NCBI GenBank assembly: GCA_003024985.2
Contig: PXIH01S0021637.1
DNA from: Euperipatoides rowelli
Taxonomy: Eukaryota; Onychophora; Udeonychophora; Euonychophora; Peripatopsidae
Reading direction: 5' to 3' (one strand)
Length of the DNA: 10,611 nt
How positions within the stretch are numbered: position 1 is the first letter of the stretch; each line of letters starts with the position of its first letter. The notes under the pieces were generated by a model that was given only the letters and a program-made list of their open reading frames with translations, was not told the origin of the DNA and did not search any database. Both the position numbers and the translations under genes were made by a program. This document shows, piece by piece, positions 1 through 7,709 of the stretch.

Positions 1-370
1 GATTTATAAAAGAAGCATTAAGTTATGGAATAATATTCCATCGACTTTATTTCAGATTTCTTTAGGAAAATTTAAGATTGAATTAGATGCATACATTAGA
101 GGAAATACTGTATTGCCCTAGTCTTTTTGCACATATGGAAGTTTACGGTATATATATACATGTGTGTATGCACGGTGTATATCATTGTTTGATCTATAAG
201 GATAGGTGTGTATAAACTGAGTACTGTATATGTGGGCTATATATGTGTGTATGTATAGTGATGATTTCACATATGCTGTGTACATATCTACCCTTTTGGT
301 AGACCTAATGTTTGTTTATAATTTTATGATATTCAGTTTGTAGTATACTGTATTGGGTTGTGAATCATGA
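1..370. other. Non-coding spacer with TG/TA-rich cryptic simple sequence
   Basis: No open frame or recognisable protein similarity is visible on either strand. About 140-275 is rich in TGTGTATG and TATATA words without a clean repeat period, as in a decayed dinucleotide microsatellite. The last part (about 300-370) lies directly upstream of the LINE remnant. It may contain more of that element, but every frame there is broken and I see no reverse-transcriptase motif. Confidence 0.5.
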
Positions 371-754
371 TTTGGATTCATTAAGAATAATTTAAAATAC
401 ATAACTGTAGAAGCCTTTGAAGTTCTATATATTCACTACATACAACCTATTGTTGACTATGGGTCCAATATGATACAATTTCATAATAAAAAAGATAGAA
501 TCAGGTTAGAAAAGTGTTTTAGAGGTATGACCAAGAAAATAACGGGTCTCAGAAAACTTCCGTATAAGGAAAGATTATTAAAATTAAACTTATTAACGCC
601 AAGTCAGAGAATTATCAAAAATGACTTAATTTTTATATACAGAGCAATAGTATTGTATAATAATAAGAATGGGCTTTTTAAAATTAATCGTAGACCTAAC
701 AAGAGGACTCATAAATATANATAGGTCCTTGACCTAAATCTTTTAAATAAATAA
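371..754 (+). pseudogene. 3' end of a CR1/L2-like LINE reverse transcriptase (ORF2 C-terminus), decayed
   Basis: This is a fragment of a non-LTR retrotransposon polyprotein, the part after the catalytic reverse-transcriptase core. Reading the frame that contains the ATG at 470, but starting earlier at 371, gives FGFIKNNLKY (371-400), then LYIHYIQPIVDYG (425-463), then KKITGLRKLPYKERL (530-574) and KNDLIFIYRAI (620-652). This order matches the C-terminal region of CR1/L2/Rex-type LINEs, where the usual pattern is LGFIKRN, LVRPxLEYG, RxTKxIPGLRxLxYEERL and RGDLIxxYK. The frame is stopped by TGA at 368-370 and by TAG at 722-724, next to the ambiguous base at 720. It then continues in the same frame to VLDLNLLNK and a TAA at 752-754. 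The endonuclease and catalytic YADD parts are missing, so the copy is 5'-truncated and dead. Family assignment to clade level is inference from motif memory; that it is a LINE is fairly secure. The ATG at 470 is not a real start. Confidence 0.8.
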
Positions 755-766
755 TAATAATAATAA
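752..766 (+). repeat. TAA microsatellite, probable 3' tail of the LINE
   Basis: A short (TAA)n run begins exactly at the stop codon of the LINE reading frame. CR1/L2-type elements commonly end in a short tandem repeat in place of a long poly(A) tail, so this is probably the element's 3' end. Confidence 0.65.
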
Positions 767-1887
767 GTAAACAAATTAACACTCCATTGCCAACAAAATA
801 ATTACTATAACAGCCTTAACAAGTTAGAGTGGTCGTTCCAATGGTGGACTAATAAATAAATGAAAGGAAATTTAACCTATTGTCTCAATTTTGTCAAAAG
901 AAAAATTAGAATCTCAAAGGTGCCAGGCAAGAAATATTTTTTTAAATTTCTTTCTGTCTATCTGTATGCAAGTATGGGTCTCTCTCTCTCTCTCTCTTTG
1001 ATTAATTATTAAGGTGAAATATATTGGAAAATTGTATTTAATATTTCATTTGAAAACTATTTATTATATAGTTTCTCTTAAAAGGAAAAAAAACTTAAAA
1101 TAGACAATGAGAAATAAAGCCGGAGGTTCACTTTTTCCACTTTTTCGTGAAACAAGTATGACTGTTCCTAAATATAAATTATGGAATTATTATAAATAAT
1201 TAATATGTGTAAAATTATGCTAATTTTCCCATATGTATATACAGTATATTGTGATGAATATTTTATTTGTATTGATTCACCTGCATGGAATCTAAGCTGA
1301 CAAGTTAACAATCATTGTTTATTTGTAATTAACAGCTTGATCTACAATAAAATGTAAACAGCTATTGATGCTGCTGAGTTGCTCCACATGTAATGGTGGA
1401 GTCAATACTTAATTAATTATGATAATTGTATTTTAGCATATGTGTATGAAAGTAAATACATGTGCATAATTTGTTTTTCCAGAGAGCTTTTTTCTAACCC
1501 GGCAGTCGTTACGGTATCTGTTAGATACATAATTAATATTCAAAAATTAATTTCTAGCTAATGCGCTGAACTAGAATATTATACAGCCTATTATTCTCCT
1601 AAATTAATGAGCTTTTTCATCTGTCAATTANCCGGTGTTGTGACGGCAAGGCATATATTGATTTCCTTTGATTTATCTGTCAAATACACCGCGATGACTC
1701 ACCTAAGTATTTCTTTCAGGTAGCTGTCAATTCAAATATTATAAAATATTTAGGAATAAATTTATACATTTTTCAAATCAGAATTTAATGCAGATTTCAG
1801 AAATCGAAACCAGAAAATTCTATCTCTAACGACAAAGAAGCGGCATGCGAAAATGTAAGAAGAACTGGCTTTTTACTTTTTTTTTTA
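767..1887. other. Non-coding spacer
   Basis: This region has no open frame above about 60 codons and no recognisable motif. It holds a TC microsatellite (979-997), scattered TATACAGTATA-type words, and an ambiguous base at 1631. At 1684-1712 there is a short block beginning ATACACCGC that has a weaker counterpart near 2440. A marginal splice-like arrangement on the - strand near 1700-1730 was considered and not accepted. Confidence 0.5.
979..997. repeat. (TC)n microsatellite
   Basis: This is an uninterrupted run of about nine TC dinucleotides. A looser pyrimidine-rich stretch (TTTCTTTCTGTCTATCTG) lies just upstream, consistent with an older, longer simple repeat. Confidence 0.9.
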
Positions 1888-2411
1888 TAGCGTCATTTAG
1901 AAATAAATTTATTAAAAAAATCTGTTAGTTGGATTTTTTTTTTAATATAATAAAATTCCTGATAAAAAATAGAACAAAAATACTATTTTAATTTTTTTCT
2001 AGCTGTTATAGATTTTGAAATATTTAACAATATATTATTTGTACATACAGTAAAAACAAGCGTAATGAATACTGACATTTAGGAAAATAAGCATAAATGA
2101 AATCGGTTTGTTGGATTTTTTATTTTTTTATATATTAAGATTTCTGATAAAAAATAGAACAAAAAAATACTATTTAAGTTTTTTTTTGTATCTGTTATAG
2201 ATTTCGAAATATTTAACATAATGTATTGTTTGGACATAAGTATAAATATGGGAAATACGAGCTGCAATGATTTCTGTTGTATGCGAATATTTAGGAAAAA
2301 ATTCATAAAAGAAAATCTGTTTGTTGGATTTTTTTTAAAATATATATTAAAATTTCTGATAAAAAATAGAACAAAAAAATACTATTCAAGTTTTTTTATA
2401 TCTGTTATACA
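1888..2411. repeat. Degenerate tandem array, unit about 180-215 bp, 2 full copies plus two partial ones
   Basis: Copy 1 runs about 1918-2099, copy 2 about 2100-2312 and copy 3 about 2313-2411 (partial). The 3' end of an earlier copy is visible at 1888-1917 (CATTTAGAAATAAATTTATT against CATTTAGGAAAATAAGCATAAATG in copy 1). Each copy opens with TCTGTTNGTTGGATTTTTT, then has CTGATAAAAAATAGAACAAAAA, a TACTATT word, a T-tract, and CTGTTATAGATTT. Copies 1 and 2 share GAAATATTTAACA further on. Copy 2 is about 30 bp longer because of extra sequence around 2247-2285. Copy 3 appears to jump from CTGTTATA directly to GTACATACA, a word also present in copy 1, which suggests an internal deletion. Open frames crossing the array on both strands are by-products of repeat sequence and not genes. 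Confidence 0.85.
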
Positions 2412-2750
2412 GTGTACATACACATGTATCTCACAGATACACCGCAACTACTCATGTAAATTTTTGACCGTGATGACTGCAGGGTTAATCATCTTATTTT
2501 GGATATACTTTGCCTCACTATGTCTTACATTATGTTACAAAGGCATTTTTTTAATGTTAATTGCTTTCCGGTGTAAGCAGTATGAAGAATAAATGTTTAA
2601 CATCCATTTTACTCTTATTCAATATGTGTGAAGTCTTTATTTATTTATCAAGAGTCTATGTTAGCAGCCGGTGGAATTTTATGCAGAAATAAGTGATGCA
2701 GATGAGAGCAGTAAAATGAAATTTCCCTAGTGAAGTTACAGCGTTATTTA

Positions 2751-2799
2751 CAGTAAGTTATTATTGAGAACTTTAAGTTCTCATTCATGTTACTTACTG
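2751..2799. repeat. Imperfect inverted repeat (hairpin)
   Basis: The outer arms CAGTAAGT (2751-2758) and ACTTACTG (2792-2799) are perfectly complementary. The inner arms GAGAACT (2766-2772) and AGTTCTC (2776-2782) are also perfect around a TTA loop. The stretches between them do not pair well, giving two stems joined by an internal loop. No transposon boundary or target duplication is evident. Confidence 0.6.
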
Positions 2800-3156
2800 T
2801 ATTTATGGCACTTGCTGGTTACCCACTATGTTAAGGTTAACAGGAAAATGGGGACACAGTTTATTGCAAATCCTTGTTTTGATATCTGGATCGTTAGGTT
2901 AAAAACTGATTTGGCGTTCAAAGAATGTTTAACACACTTGTTTGTTTATAACTGTGAATTAATTCAATGCTAACCATTAAATTAAAAAATTTTCAATGCT
3001 CAAAAGAATGTGTCAACATTCGAGTATAAAGCTGTGTATCCTCAGTGTTTTAACAGTTATACTTTTATTACATTTGAACTATTGCTATTGGATAATTTAA
3101 AAGATGTTTACTTCAATGAGAGAGAAGATATACTTTATTCAGTTCTCGAATAAAAT

Positions 3157-3182
3157 AAAAAAAAAAAAGCTTTTTTTTTTTT
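3157..3182. repeat. Perfect A12-GC-T12 palindrome
   Basis: Twelve A residues, GC, then at least twelve T residues (a thirteenth T follows at 3183) form a 26-bp perfect palindrome centred on AAGCTT. It could arise from two oppositely oriented poly(A) tails or from slippage around a palindromic core. Confidence 0.85.
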
Positions 3183-3578
3183 TGTAAATAATGAAACTAA
3201 TAATGATTTTTTTATTATTAAAACATGAGAGAAAAATATTATGTTTAAGATTGTATTATATTAAAAAACAAATTAGGTATATGGTGAAAATGTTTTAATT
3301 CTGAGGTCTCAGTAATTTTTATTTATTTAAGTTATGCCATGTTAAATTGGTAATAACTTTCCTTCCTCTGGAGTTAATGGGTGAATTTAGTATTATTAAA
3401 TTAGGATGAAATATATAGTATATTTCATATTATATTTAATATTTATACATTTCTCCTTTTAATGATCATAATGATCTATTTTCAATGCATATTATGTCAT
3501 GTAGATTTAAAAAAATACAGATCTCACATCAACAAGAAAAATCCATAAGTTAAGAGTTAAAATTTAATTTTACATGAT

Positions 3579-3590
3579 TCATCATCATTG
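3579..3590 (-). repeat. ATG/TGA triplet tail at the 3' end of the antisense LINE
   Basis: On the - strand the element runs out through CCCAATGATGATGAATC. Short triplet tails are usual for several LINE groups. Sequence below 3579 shows no further similarity to the element, so this is taken as its 3' boundary. Confidence 0.55.
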
Positions 3591-3654
3591 GGTGTGTTCT
3601 CTGAGGCTGAGGTTCACATTCATGGATCACCAAAGATTTCCATCTTGAGCTCTT

Positions 3655-3702
3655 CTAACATCAAGCAATTCTCTGTATTAACAGAGAATTGCCTGCTGTT
3701 AG
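3655..3702. repeat. 22-nt quasi-palindrome inside the LINE C-terminal region
   Basis: The arms at 3655-3676 and 3681-3702 pair at 20 of 22 positions around a 4-nt loop. The inner 12 bp (GCAATTCTCTGT and ACAGAGAATTGC) are perfect. In LINE orientation this lies about 80-120 nt before the 3' end and interrupts the reading frame just upstream of a block reading DVRRAQD. It could be a 3' stem-loop of the element RNA or a copy-specific template-switch product. Confidence 0.85.
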
Positions 3703-5337
3703 CCTAGTCCTTGAGGTCTTTCTCTTCTTTTTTCACTTTCCATCTGTCAAGTGATGTTACTAGTCTAATTCCTGCAGTTCCTCTCAAGACATAACCGGCA
3801 TATTTCCAGTTCCTCTTACTTTATCCAAAAGACTATGACCCCCCCCCTCCCCATCTTTCCCTCACTTCCTCATTTTCTGATCAAATCTGTCATTTTATTT
3901 TCAACCTTCTTATTGCACACAAGATATTAAAAGCATTGATCTTTTTTTCTGAGTCTTTGGTTAAAGTCCAAGCCTTGCATCCATATAAGAAAACTGCATC
4001 ATCTTCATTTTTAAATGTTTATTAACATCTTTTCTTAGACGTTCTTTTTGTTTCCAAAATGCAGAATTTGTCATTCCTATCCTTGTTCGGATTTCTTTTT
4101 TTGGCTCTTCCATCTTCCGTTATTAAACTGCCCAAATATCTAAATTCCTTCACCAGTTATTCTATTTTTCCTTCCATTTCGTTCTCACATTTACTGTTTC
4201 CTTTGTCACCAATCACCAGTATTTGTGTCTTTCATATATTGATTTTTCAATTCGCATTGTGCTCTAATTATATTAATCTTTAGCAAGGCTCCAATTCAGC
4301 CTTATTGCCATGATAAGAGCAATGTCATCTGAATACCTTATCCTATTGAATAAGGTATGCTGAAGTTAATTCCTCCTATTTTTATCCCCTCAATGTCAAT
4401 TATATAGTGCTTCATCGATGATTTCTTCACTATATACTGTATGTTGAAAAATGAGAGAGAGACCACAATCGTCCTTGTCTTAGGCCACAGTTTACTTCAA
4501 ACCAGTGAAATTATTATTTATCCTAAATACTGCTGTTTGATCTTTGAGAAGTTTGCTTATAATTGAAGTCCTTTCCATCAATTCCTATCTTCTTCAATAT
4601 ACTTACCAGTTTCTTATGATCAATCCTGTCAAAAGCTTTCTCAAAATCCACAAATCCTATTTACAGTCTCTGATGATCTTTAAACTCTTTTGTGTTATGG
4701 TGTTCAATTCCATCCTTCCATCTCTAGTTCCTTTGTTGGCTCTGAACCCATATTGATCAAATGAGAGATTTTCCTTGATTTTAATTTTTATTCTTTTAAA
4801 ACAACTCCTAATAATATCTTTGCTGCATGTGTTATGATACTAATTGTTCTAAAATTGCTACAATCTAGACTATTACTTTTCTTAGGTATGGGAATTATTA
4901 TTGATCTCTTAAAATCATCTGAATTTCACTGGTCGTTTATCATTCACTAGGTCTGTGATAATTTCTAGCATATCGTCATTCATCTTCTTCAGAAATTCTA
5001 TTGGTATGTTATCAATCTCACTCGGTTTTCCTAGAATTTCCTACTTTAAAATTGGCAGTCCATTTTCATCTAAATGTTCCCATTCCCCCAAATTTTTTCC
5101 TTTCTCATAAAGTTACTTTCCATATTGCTTCCATCTTTCCACAATCTCTTCATTATATTGAAGTTTCCCTCTGTAACCATTGCTGACCATCCTCCACCTT
5201 TTGCTGTGCTGCATCATTGATTTAAAGCCTAGCAACCTTTTCGTCAAAGAGGTACAACTCCAAATCCTTCGGTAAGACATACAAACATTATGATAAATCA
5301 TTGCATACCTTAACAAAGGACAGTTTGTTATAAATAT

Positions 5338-5381
5338 AGCCTATATATTTCAGAATTGCCATAACAGAATTGCCATAGGCT
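5338..5381. repeat. 14-bp tandem duplication enclosed by a 7-bp inverted repeat
   Basis: CAGAATTGCCATAA (5351-5364) is followed at once by CAGAATTGCCATAG (5365-5378). AGCCTAT (5338-5344) and ATAGGCT (5375-5381) are inverted copies that flank the pair. Confidence 0.85.
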
Positions 5382-5397
5382 AAATCTCCAGTGTCGA

Positions 5398-5447
5398 TCA
5401 TAGTTATTTATGAATGTTATTTTCATAGTTATTTATGAATGTTATGT
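5398..5447. repeat. 25-bp tandem duplication
   Basis: The unit beginning TCATAGTTATTTATGAATG (5398-5422) is repeated directly at 5423-5447, with one difference near the end (TATTT against TATGT). The close match points to a recent duplication. Confidence 0.9.
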
Positions 5448-5599
5448 TATAATAATTGTTTCTGTATTCTGTATTCTTATGCTAAATAAACATTGTTTAG
5501 AAGATAATTTATGTTTCCAGGTTTAGTTTTCGCACACACAACATTTTATACTAGATTTATAAGGCTGCGAAATCGGGAAACATAATTTGATAATTTTAC

Positions 5600-6060
5600 T
5601 TTTCATGCTTAGGAATACATGTTCGCCATATTGGAAAACACAAATTCCCAAGTTCTTGTTCGACCTTCATACCCACCTTTCATAAACCACCTTTTCTTCT
5701 AACAATAAAATAAACTGGAATGTTCAAAAGTAATGTTCTCCAGGGCAGGGTTTGCAGTATGACGACACGGCTGGCAGCGCTGGTAAAAAGTCCCTTGCCA
5801 AATGGTGAGTAATGACTGGCAGTTTTAAAATGTTCACTACTGCAAATGTTCTCAAGTTTTCCAAGCAGCAGGATATTTATCCCTAAAATATTCGGCTGAA
5901 GGTTCCAACGAAAACGTCCCGCTGTGAAAAAAACAATTGCCACTGCCATTGATTTTCTTTATGCTGGACAAGGAACAGTTTGTCCGGCTTTCCATAGACC
6001 CGCAGAAATTCTTGGCAGCTTGGTTCCAAAATTCCTACGTTGAGGTGCCACTATAACAAA
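5600..6060. other. GC- and CpG-richer island in A+T-rich surroundings
   Basis: This block has clearly more G+C and CpG than its surroundings, for example GACGACACGGCTGGCAGCGC (5761-5780) and AACGAAAACGTCCCGC. It contains CGCCATATTGG at about 5624, which resembles the YY1-type promoter motif (ATGGCG on the - strand). The block may be a host promoter and first exon, or an unrecognised mobile element. An 89-codon open frame on the - strand (5680-5949) shows no domain I can identify. Confidence 0.35.
5720..5804 (+). CDS. Candidate first coding exon (speculative, partial)
   Basis: An in-frame pair of start codons (5720 and 5759) opens a short frame reading MFKSNVLQGRVCS and then MTTRLAALVKSPLPN. 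It runs into ATG|GTGAGT at 5802-5810, a near-consensus splice donor. If the donor is used, the exon ends at 5804 in phase 1; if not, the frame stops at TAA 5810-5812. The ATG at 5759 has A at -3, which favours initiation. The peptide is basic, hydrophobic and free of acidic residues, like a mitochondrial presequence, but a run this short proves little. I see no matching downstream exon in the window and cannot name a protein. A chance arrangement is quite possible. Confidence 0.15.
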
Positions 6061-6086
6061 AAATGCCTAAATGCATTTCATTACAA

Positions 6087-6102
6087 GATGATGATGATGA
6101 TG
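6087..6102. repeat. (GAT)n microsatellite
   Basis: Five GAT units in a row sit directly against the left edge of the LTR-like block. They could be a simple repeat or the triplet tail of an older LINE whose body I cannot recognise. Confidence 0.8.
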
Positions 6103-6144
6103 TGGAAATAATGGCTGGAACAAATACTGGCAGTTGAAATAAAC

Positions 6145-6150
6145 TTTAAT
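6145..6150 (-). promoter_or_regulatory. ATTAAA polyadenylation-type signal
   Basis: On the - strand CAGATTAAAGTTTATTTC provides a common variant of AATAAA, followed by a T-rich stretch. It lies downstream of the TATA box within the LTR-like block. Such hexamers are frequent by chance in A+T-rich DNA, so its weight comes only from position. Confidence 0.25.
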
Positions 6151-6372
6151 CTGGTACTATTTACAAATATAAATAATAAGCCTCCTATCTTACAATGGAT
6201 AGCAAAGTTGCTATGATGAGGTGACTTTGAACCTAAAGAGCTCACCTGGCCCTCTAGCTACAGTAGAATAAAAATAAATGTAATGAATGAAAACGGACAA
6301 CTGTTCACTAGAGGACCAAATGGTGGCCACTCTAATATGTGAACGCAAGCATCAAATGTATGGGCGATCTTC

Positions 6373-6380
6373 CTTATATA
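6373..6380 (-). promoter_or_regulatory. TATA box within the LTR-like block
   Basis: The - strand reads GAGTATATAAGGAAG, a close match to the core TATA consensus with a G/C-containing context. It is enclosed by a 7-bp inverted repeat, GCGATCT (6364-6370) and AGATCGC (6388-6394). A start site would be expected around 6340-6350 on the - strand. Confidence 0.4.
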
Positions 6381-6474
6381 CTCAGAGAGATCGCACATAC
6401 AAAATGAATAATTGCCTAATTAACTAATTAAAATGTTCAAGCAAGGTTTGAATATTCCAGGAGATAATTAGATT

Positions 6475-6512
6475 CATTTATGTGGAATTACGAGTGTAAT
6501 TCCACGTAAATG
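6475..6512. repeat. 17-nt near-perfect hairpin
   Basis: The arms CATTTATGTGGAATTAC (6475-6491) and GTAATTCCACGTAAATG (6496-6512) match at 16 of 17 positions. The single mismatch would be a G-U type pair in one RNA strand. The loop is GAGT. The hairpin overlaps the right boundary of the LTR-like block. Confidence 0.9.
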
Positions 6513-7701
6513 CTGTATTAAGAAAATAATAATCCCCTGCAGTAATTCAGTTTACACTTATAATTAATTAATAAAACAATATAAAATATAACAGCTGGTC
6601 ATAATGTATTTCTTCAATTTCCAAATCCTTTTTTAAAAAAAATCATTTTCATCACTAGAGGGATATTAATTTGAGTCAGCACTATCTAAAATAATGGATA
6701 TAATGGCGCTGTGATGTGTGCCTGAAATATATCATTTTGTATATAGTCTTTATTTTTAAGTTATTTATGGTTGTTTTTATCTATTATTTTATCTATTAAG
6801 TGCATTGATTGTGTAGATATTTCCCTGCGGTTTGGATTCCTTTAGGCAATCGATTAGCGATCAAAGTGTTTCTATTTATGGATTTCTACTTATACTGTTC
6901 TAGGCCTATTGATATTATCCAGAGCCACCAGGAACGGCATATTACGGTTAGTGTATTATTCATTCTGTGTTATCTTCAAAATTAGAAGAAATTGTTTGAA
7001 TTTCTTCATTAATTAAATATTGATGATTACTGTTTAATAGAGTTTTCTCTTAAATTTATAGTTTTGGTGGTAACAGTTTAAACTGATGGGATCGATAGCT
7101 AGTAACGACATGTGTGTTGCATCATCTTGAATAAATAATACTAGAGTGACTAATGAATTGGTGACTAGATGTTGGATGCAGGTGGGAGGTATTGCTAGAA
7201 TATTTGAACTGTGTGCTGGGGAATTTCCATAAAGTACAAGGTTTCCAGAATTGCATGTTTTTTGGATCTAGTTGGGAGACTACTTGATCTAACAATTATT
7301 AAATCATCGTTATTGACAAAGACAAAATACTGAGACGATGAACACTCAGTTTTATTACTAAAACATTTAAAATGTAACAAAGAAAAATCATAAATATTTT
7401 AATTAAGATCGATATCCATTAGGGGCTAGTATCATAAATAGAAAACAAATTCTTAAGTGAGTATATATAGTGCACATTGTATATATTTTATAGATTCTGA
7501 TAATATACGTAATAATAATTAAATAGTGATGCAAACACCAGATCACTTGATGAAATAATTGCCTAGCTTCCTGTATATAAAGAATTATCTGCAAAAGTAA
7601 AAATGACAATGATTTAAAAAATTTAATAAAATGACATGACTATTATTAAAGTTTGGCCTTAGATGACTTTAAAGTAGGATATCTTTACCATGAAAAATTC
7701 T
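6513..7701. other. Non-coding spacer
   Basis: No gene, RNA gene or repeat can be supported here. Open frames on the - strand at 7195-7380 and 7403-7609 are short, A+T-driven, and show no motif. Several AATAAA words occur as expected by chance. Confidence 0.5.
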
Positions 7702-7709
7702 CCTTGGAG

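Larger units (their letters stand above)
2412..3578. other. Non-coding spacer
   Basis: No gene is supported. Open frames of 70-120 codons begin inside or just after the tandem array, but they show no recognisable domain. Visible structure is limited to a small imperfect hairpin (2751-2799) and a 26-bp A/T palindrome (3157-3182). The segment ends at the 3' end of the antisense LINE. Confidence 0.5.
3579..5316 (-). pseudogene. 5'-truncated, multiply broken LINE endonuclease/reverse-transcriptase copy
   Basis: Translating the - strand in shifting frames gives an ordered set of reverse-transcriptase landmarks. Going down in coordinates these are: EEIVERWKQYG just before 5113; NLGEWEHLDENGLPIL (about 5040-5095); SIIIPIPKKSNSLDCSNFRTI and HAAKILL (about 4820-4905); SFDQYGFRANKGTRDG (about 4715-4770); motif A FVDFEKAFD (4628-4654); LLKDQTAVFRIN; a damaged motif B GLRQGRLWSLSHFS; motif C YSDD (4324-4335); FRYLGSLITEDGR (about 4107-4144); and LYGCKAWTLTKDSEKK (about 3935-3985). 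The 3' end reads PQPQRTHPMMM at about 3580-3610. This is the layout of the LINE polyproteins often annotated as endonuclease-reverse transcriptase in arthropods. The N-terminal endonuclease is missing, and several stops and frameshifts make the copy dead. Clade (RTE-like or another) cannot be fixed by eye. Overlapping + strand frames are antisense shadows. The upstream limit near 5316 is uncertain. Confidence 0.85.
6101..6506 (-). mobile_element. Possible solo LTR of a retrotransposon
   Basis: Read on the - strand, the block starts CGTGGAATTACACTCG and ends GCCATTATTTCCACA, so its ends are short inverted repeats (GTGGAA and TTCCAC). This resembles LTR termini of TG...CA form with the first T changed to C. 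About 125 bases in is a good TATA box (GAGTATATAAGG), and near the far end an ATTAAA polyadenylation-type signal. This promoter-then-signal order is what an LTR needs. Length of about 406 bp is ordinary for an LTR. Against it, flanking 5-bp target duplications do not match (GATGA and TAAAT), and no internal retroelement sequence, primer-binding site or second LTR is seen. A non-autonomous DNA element or a small promoter region are alternatives. Confidence 0.3.

Noticed and set aside
1696-1732. Possible 21-nt - strand microexon between a GACAG acceptor and CTTAG|GTGAGT donor
   Set aside because: The donor is good but the acceptor has no pyrimidine tract, and so short a segment cannot be judged by coding content.
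2079-2592. Open frames of 75 codons (- strand) and 123 codons (+ strand)
   Set aside because: Both run through or out of the tandem array, have A+T-driven composition and show no domain. They are by-products of repeat sequence.
2745-2760. Splice donor GTAAGT on the + strand
   Set aside because: All three frames upstream contain stops within a short distance, and the site is part of a hairpin.
2764-2973. 69-codon + strand open frame
   Set aside because: It starts inside the 2751-2799 hairpin and has no recognisable motif or splice context.
3839-3852. C9-T-C4 run
   Set aside because: It is a simple homopolymer expansion inside the antisense LINE with no further structure.
4059-5186. Three + strand open frames (4059-4283, 4544-4756, 5001-5186)
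   Set aside because: They are antisense shadows of the - strand LINE, whose reverse-transcriptase motifs explain the sequence.
5680-5949. 89-codon - strand open frame containing ICSSEHF, briefly reminiscent of a THAP zinc finger
   Set aside because: The upstream cysteines and the rest of the THAP pattern are missing, and only one short word agrees.
7195-7609. Two - strand open frames of 61 and 68 codons
   Set aside because: They are A+T-rich, have no motif, and are of a length expected by chance in this composition.
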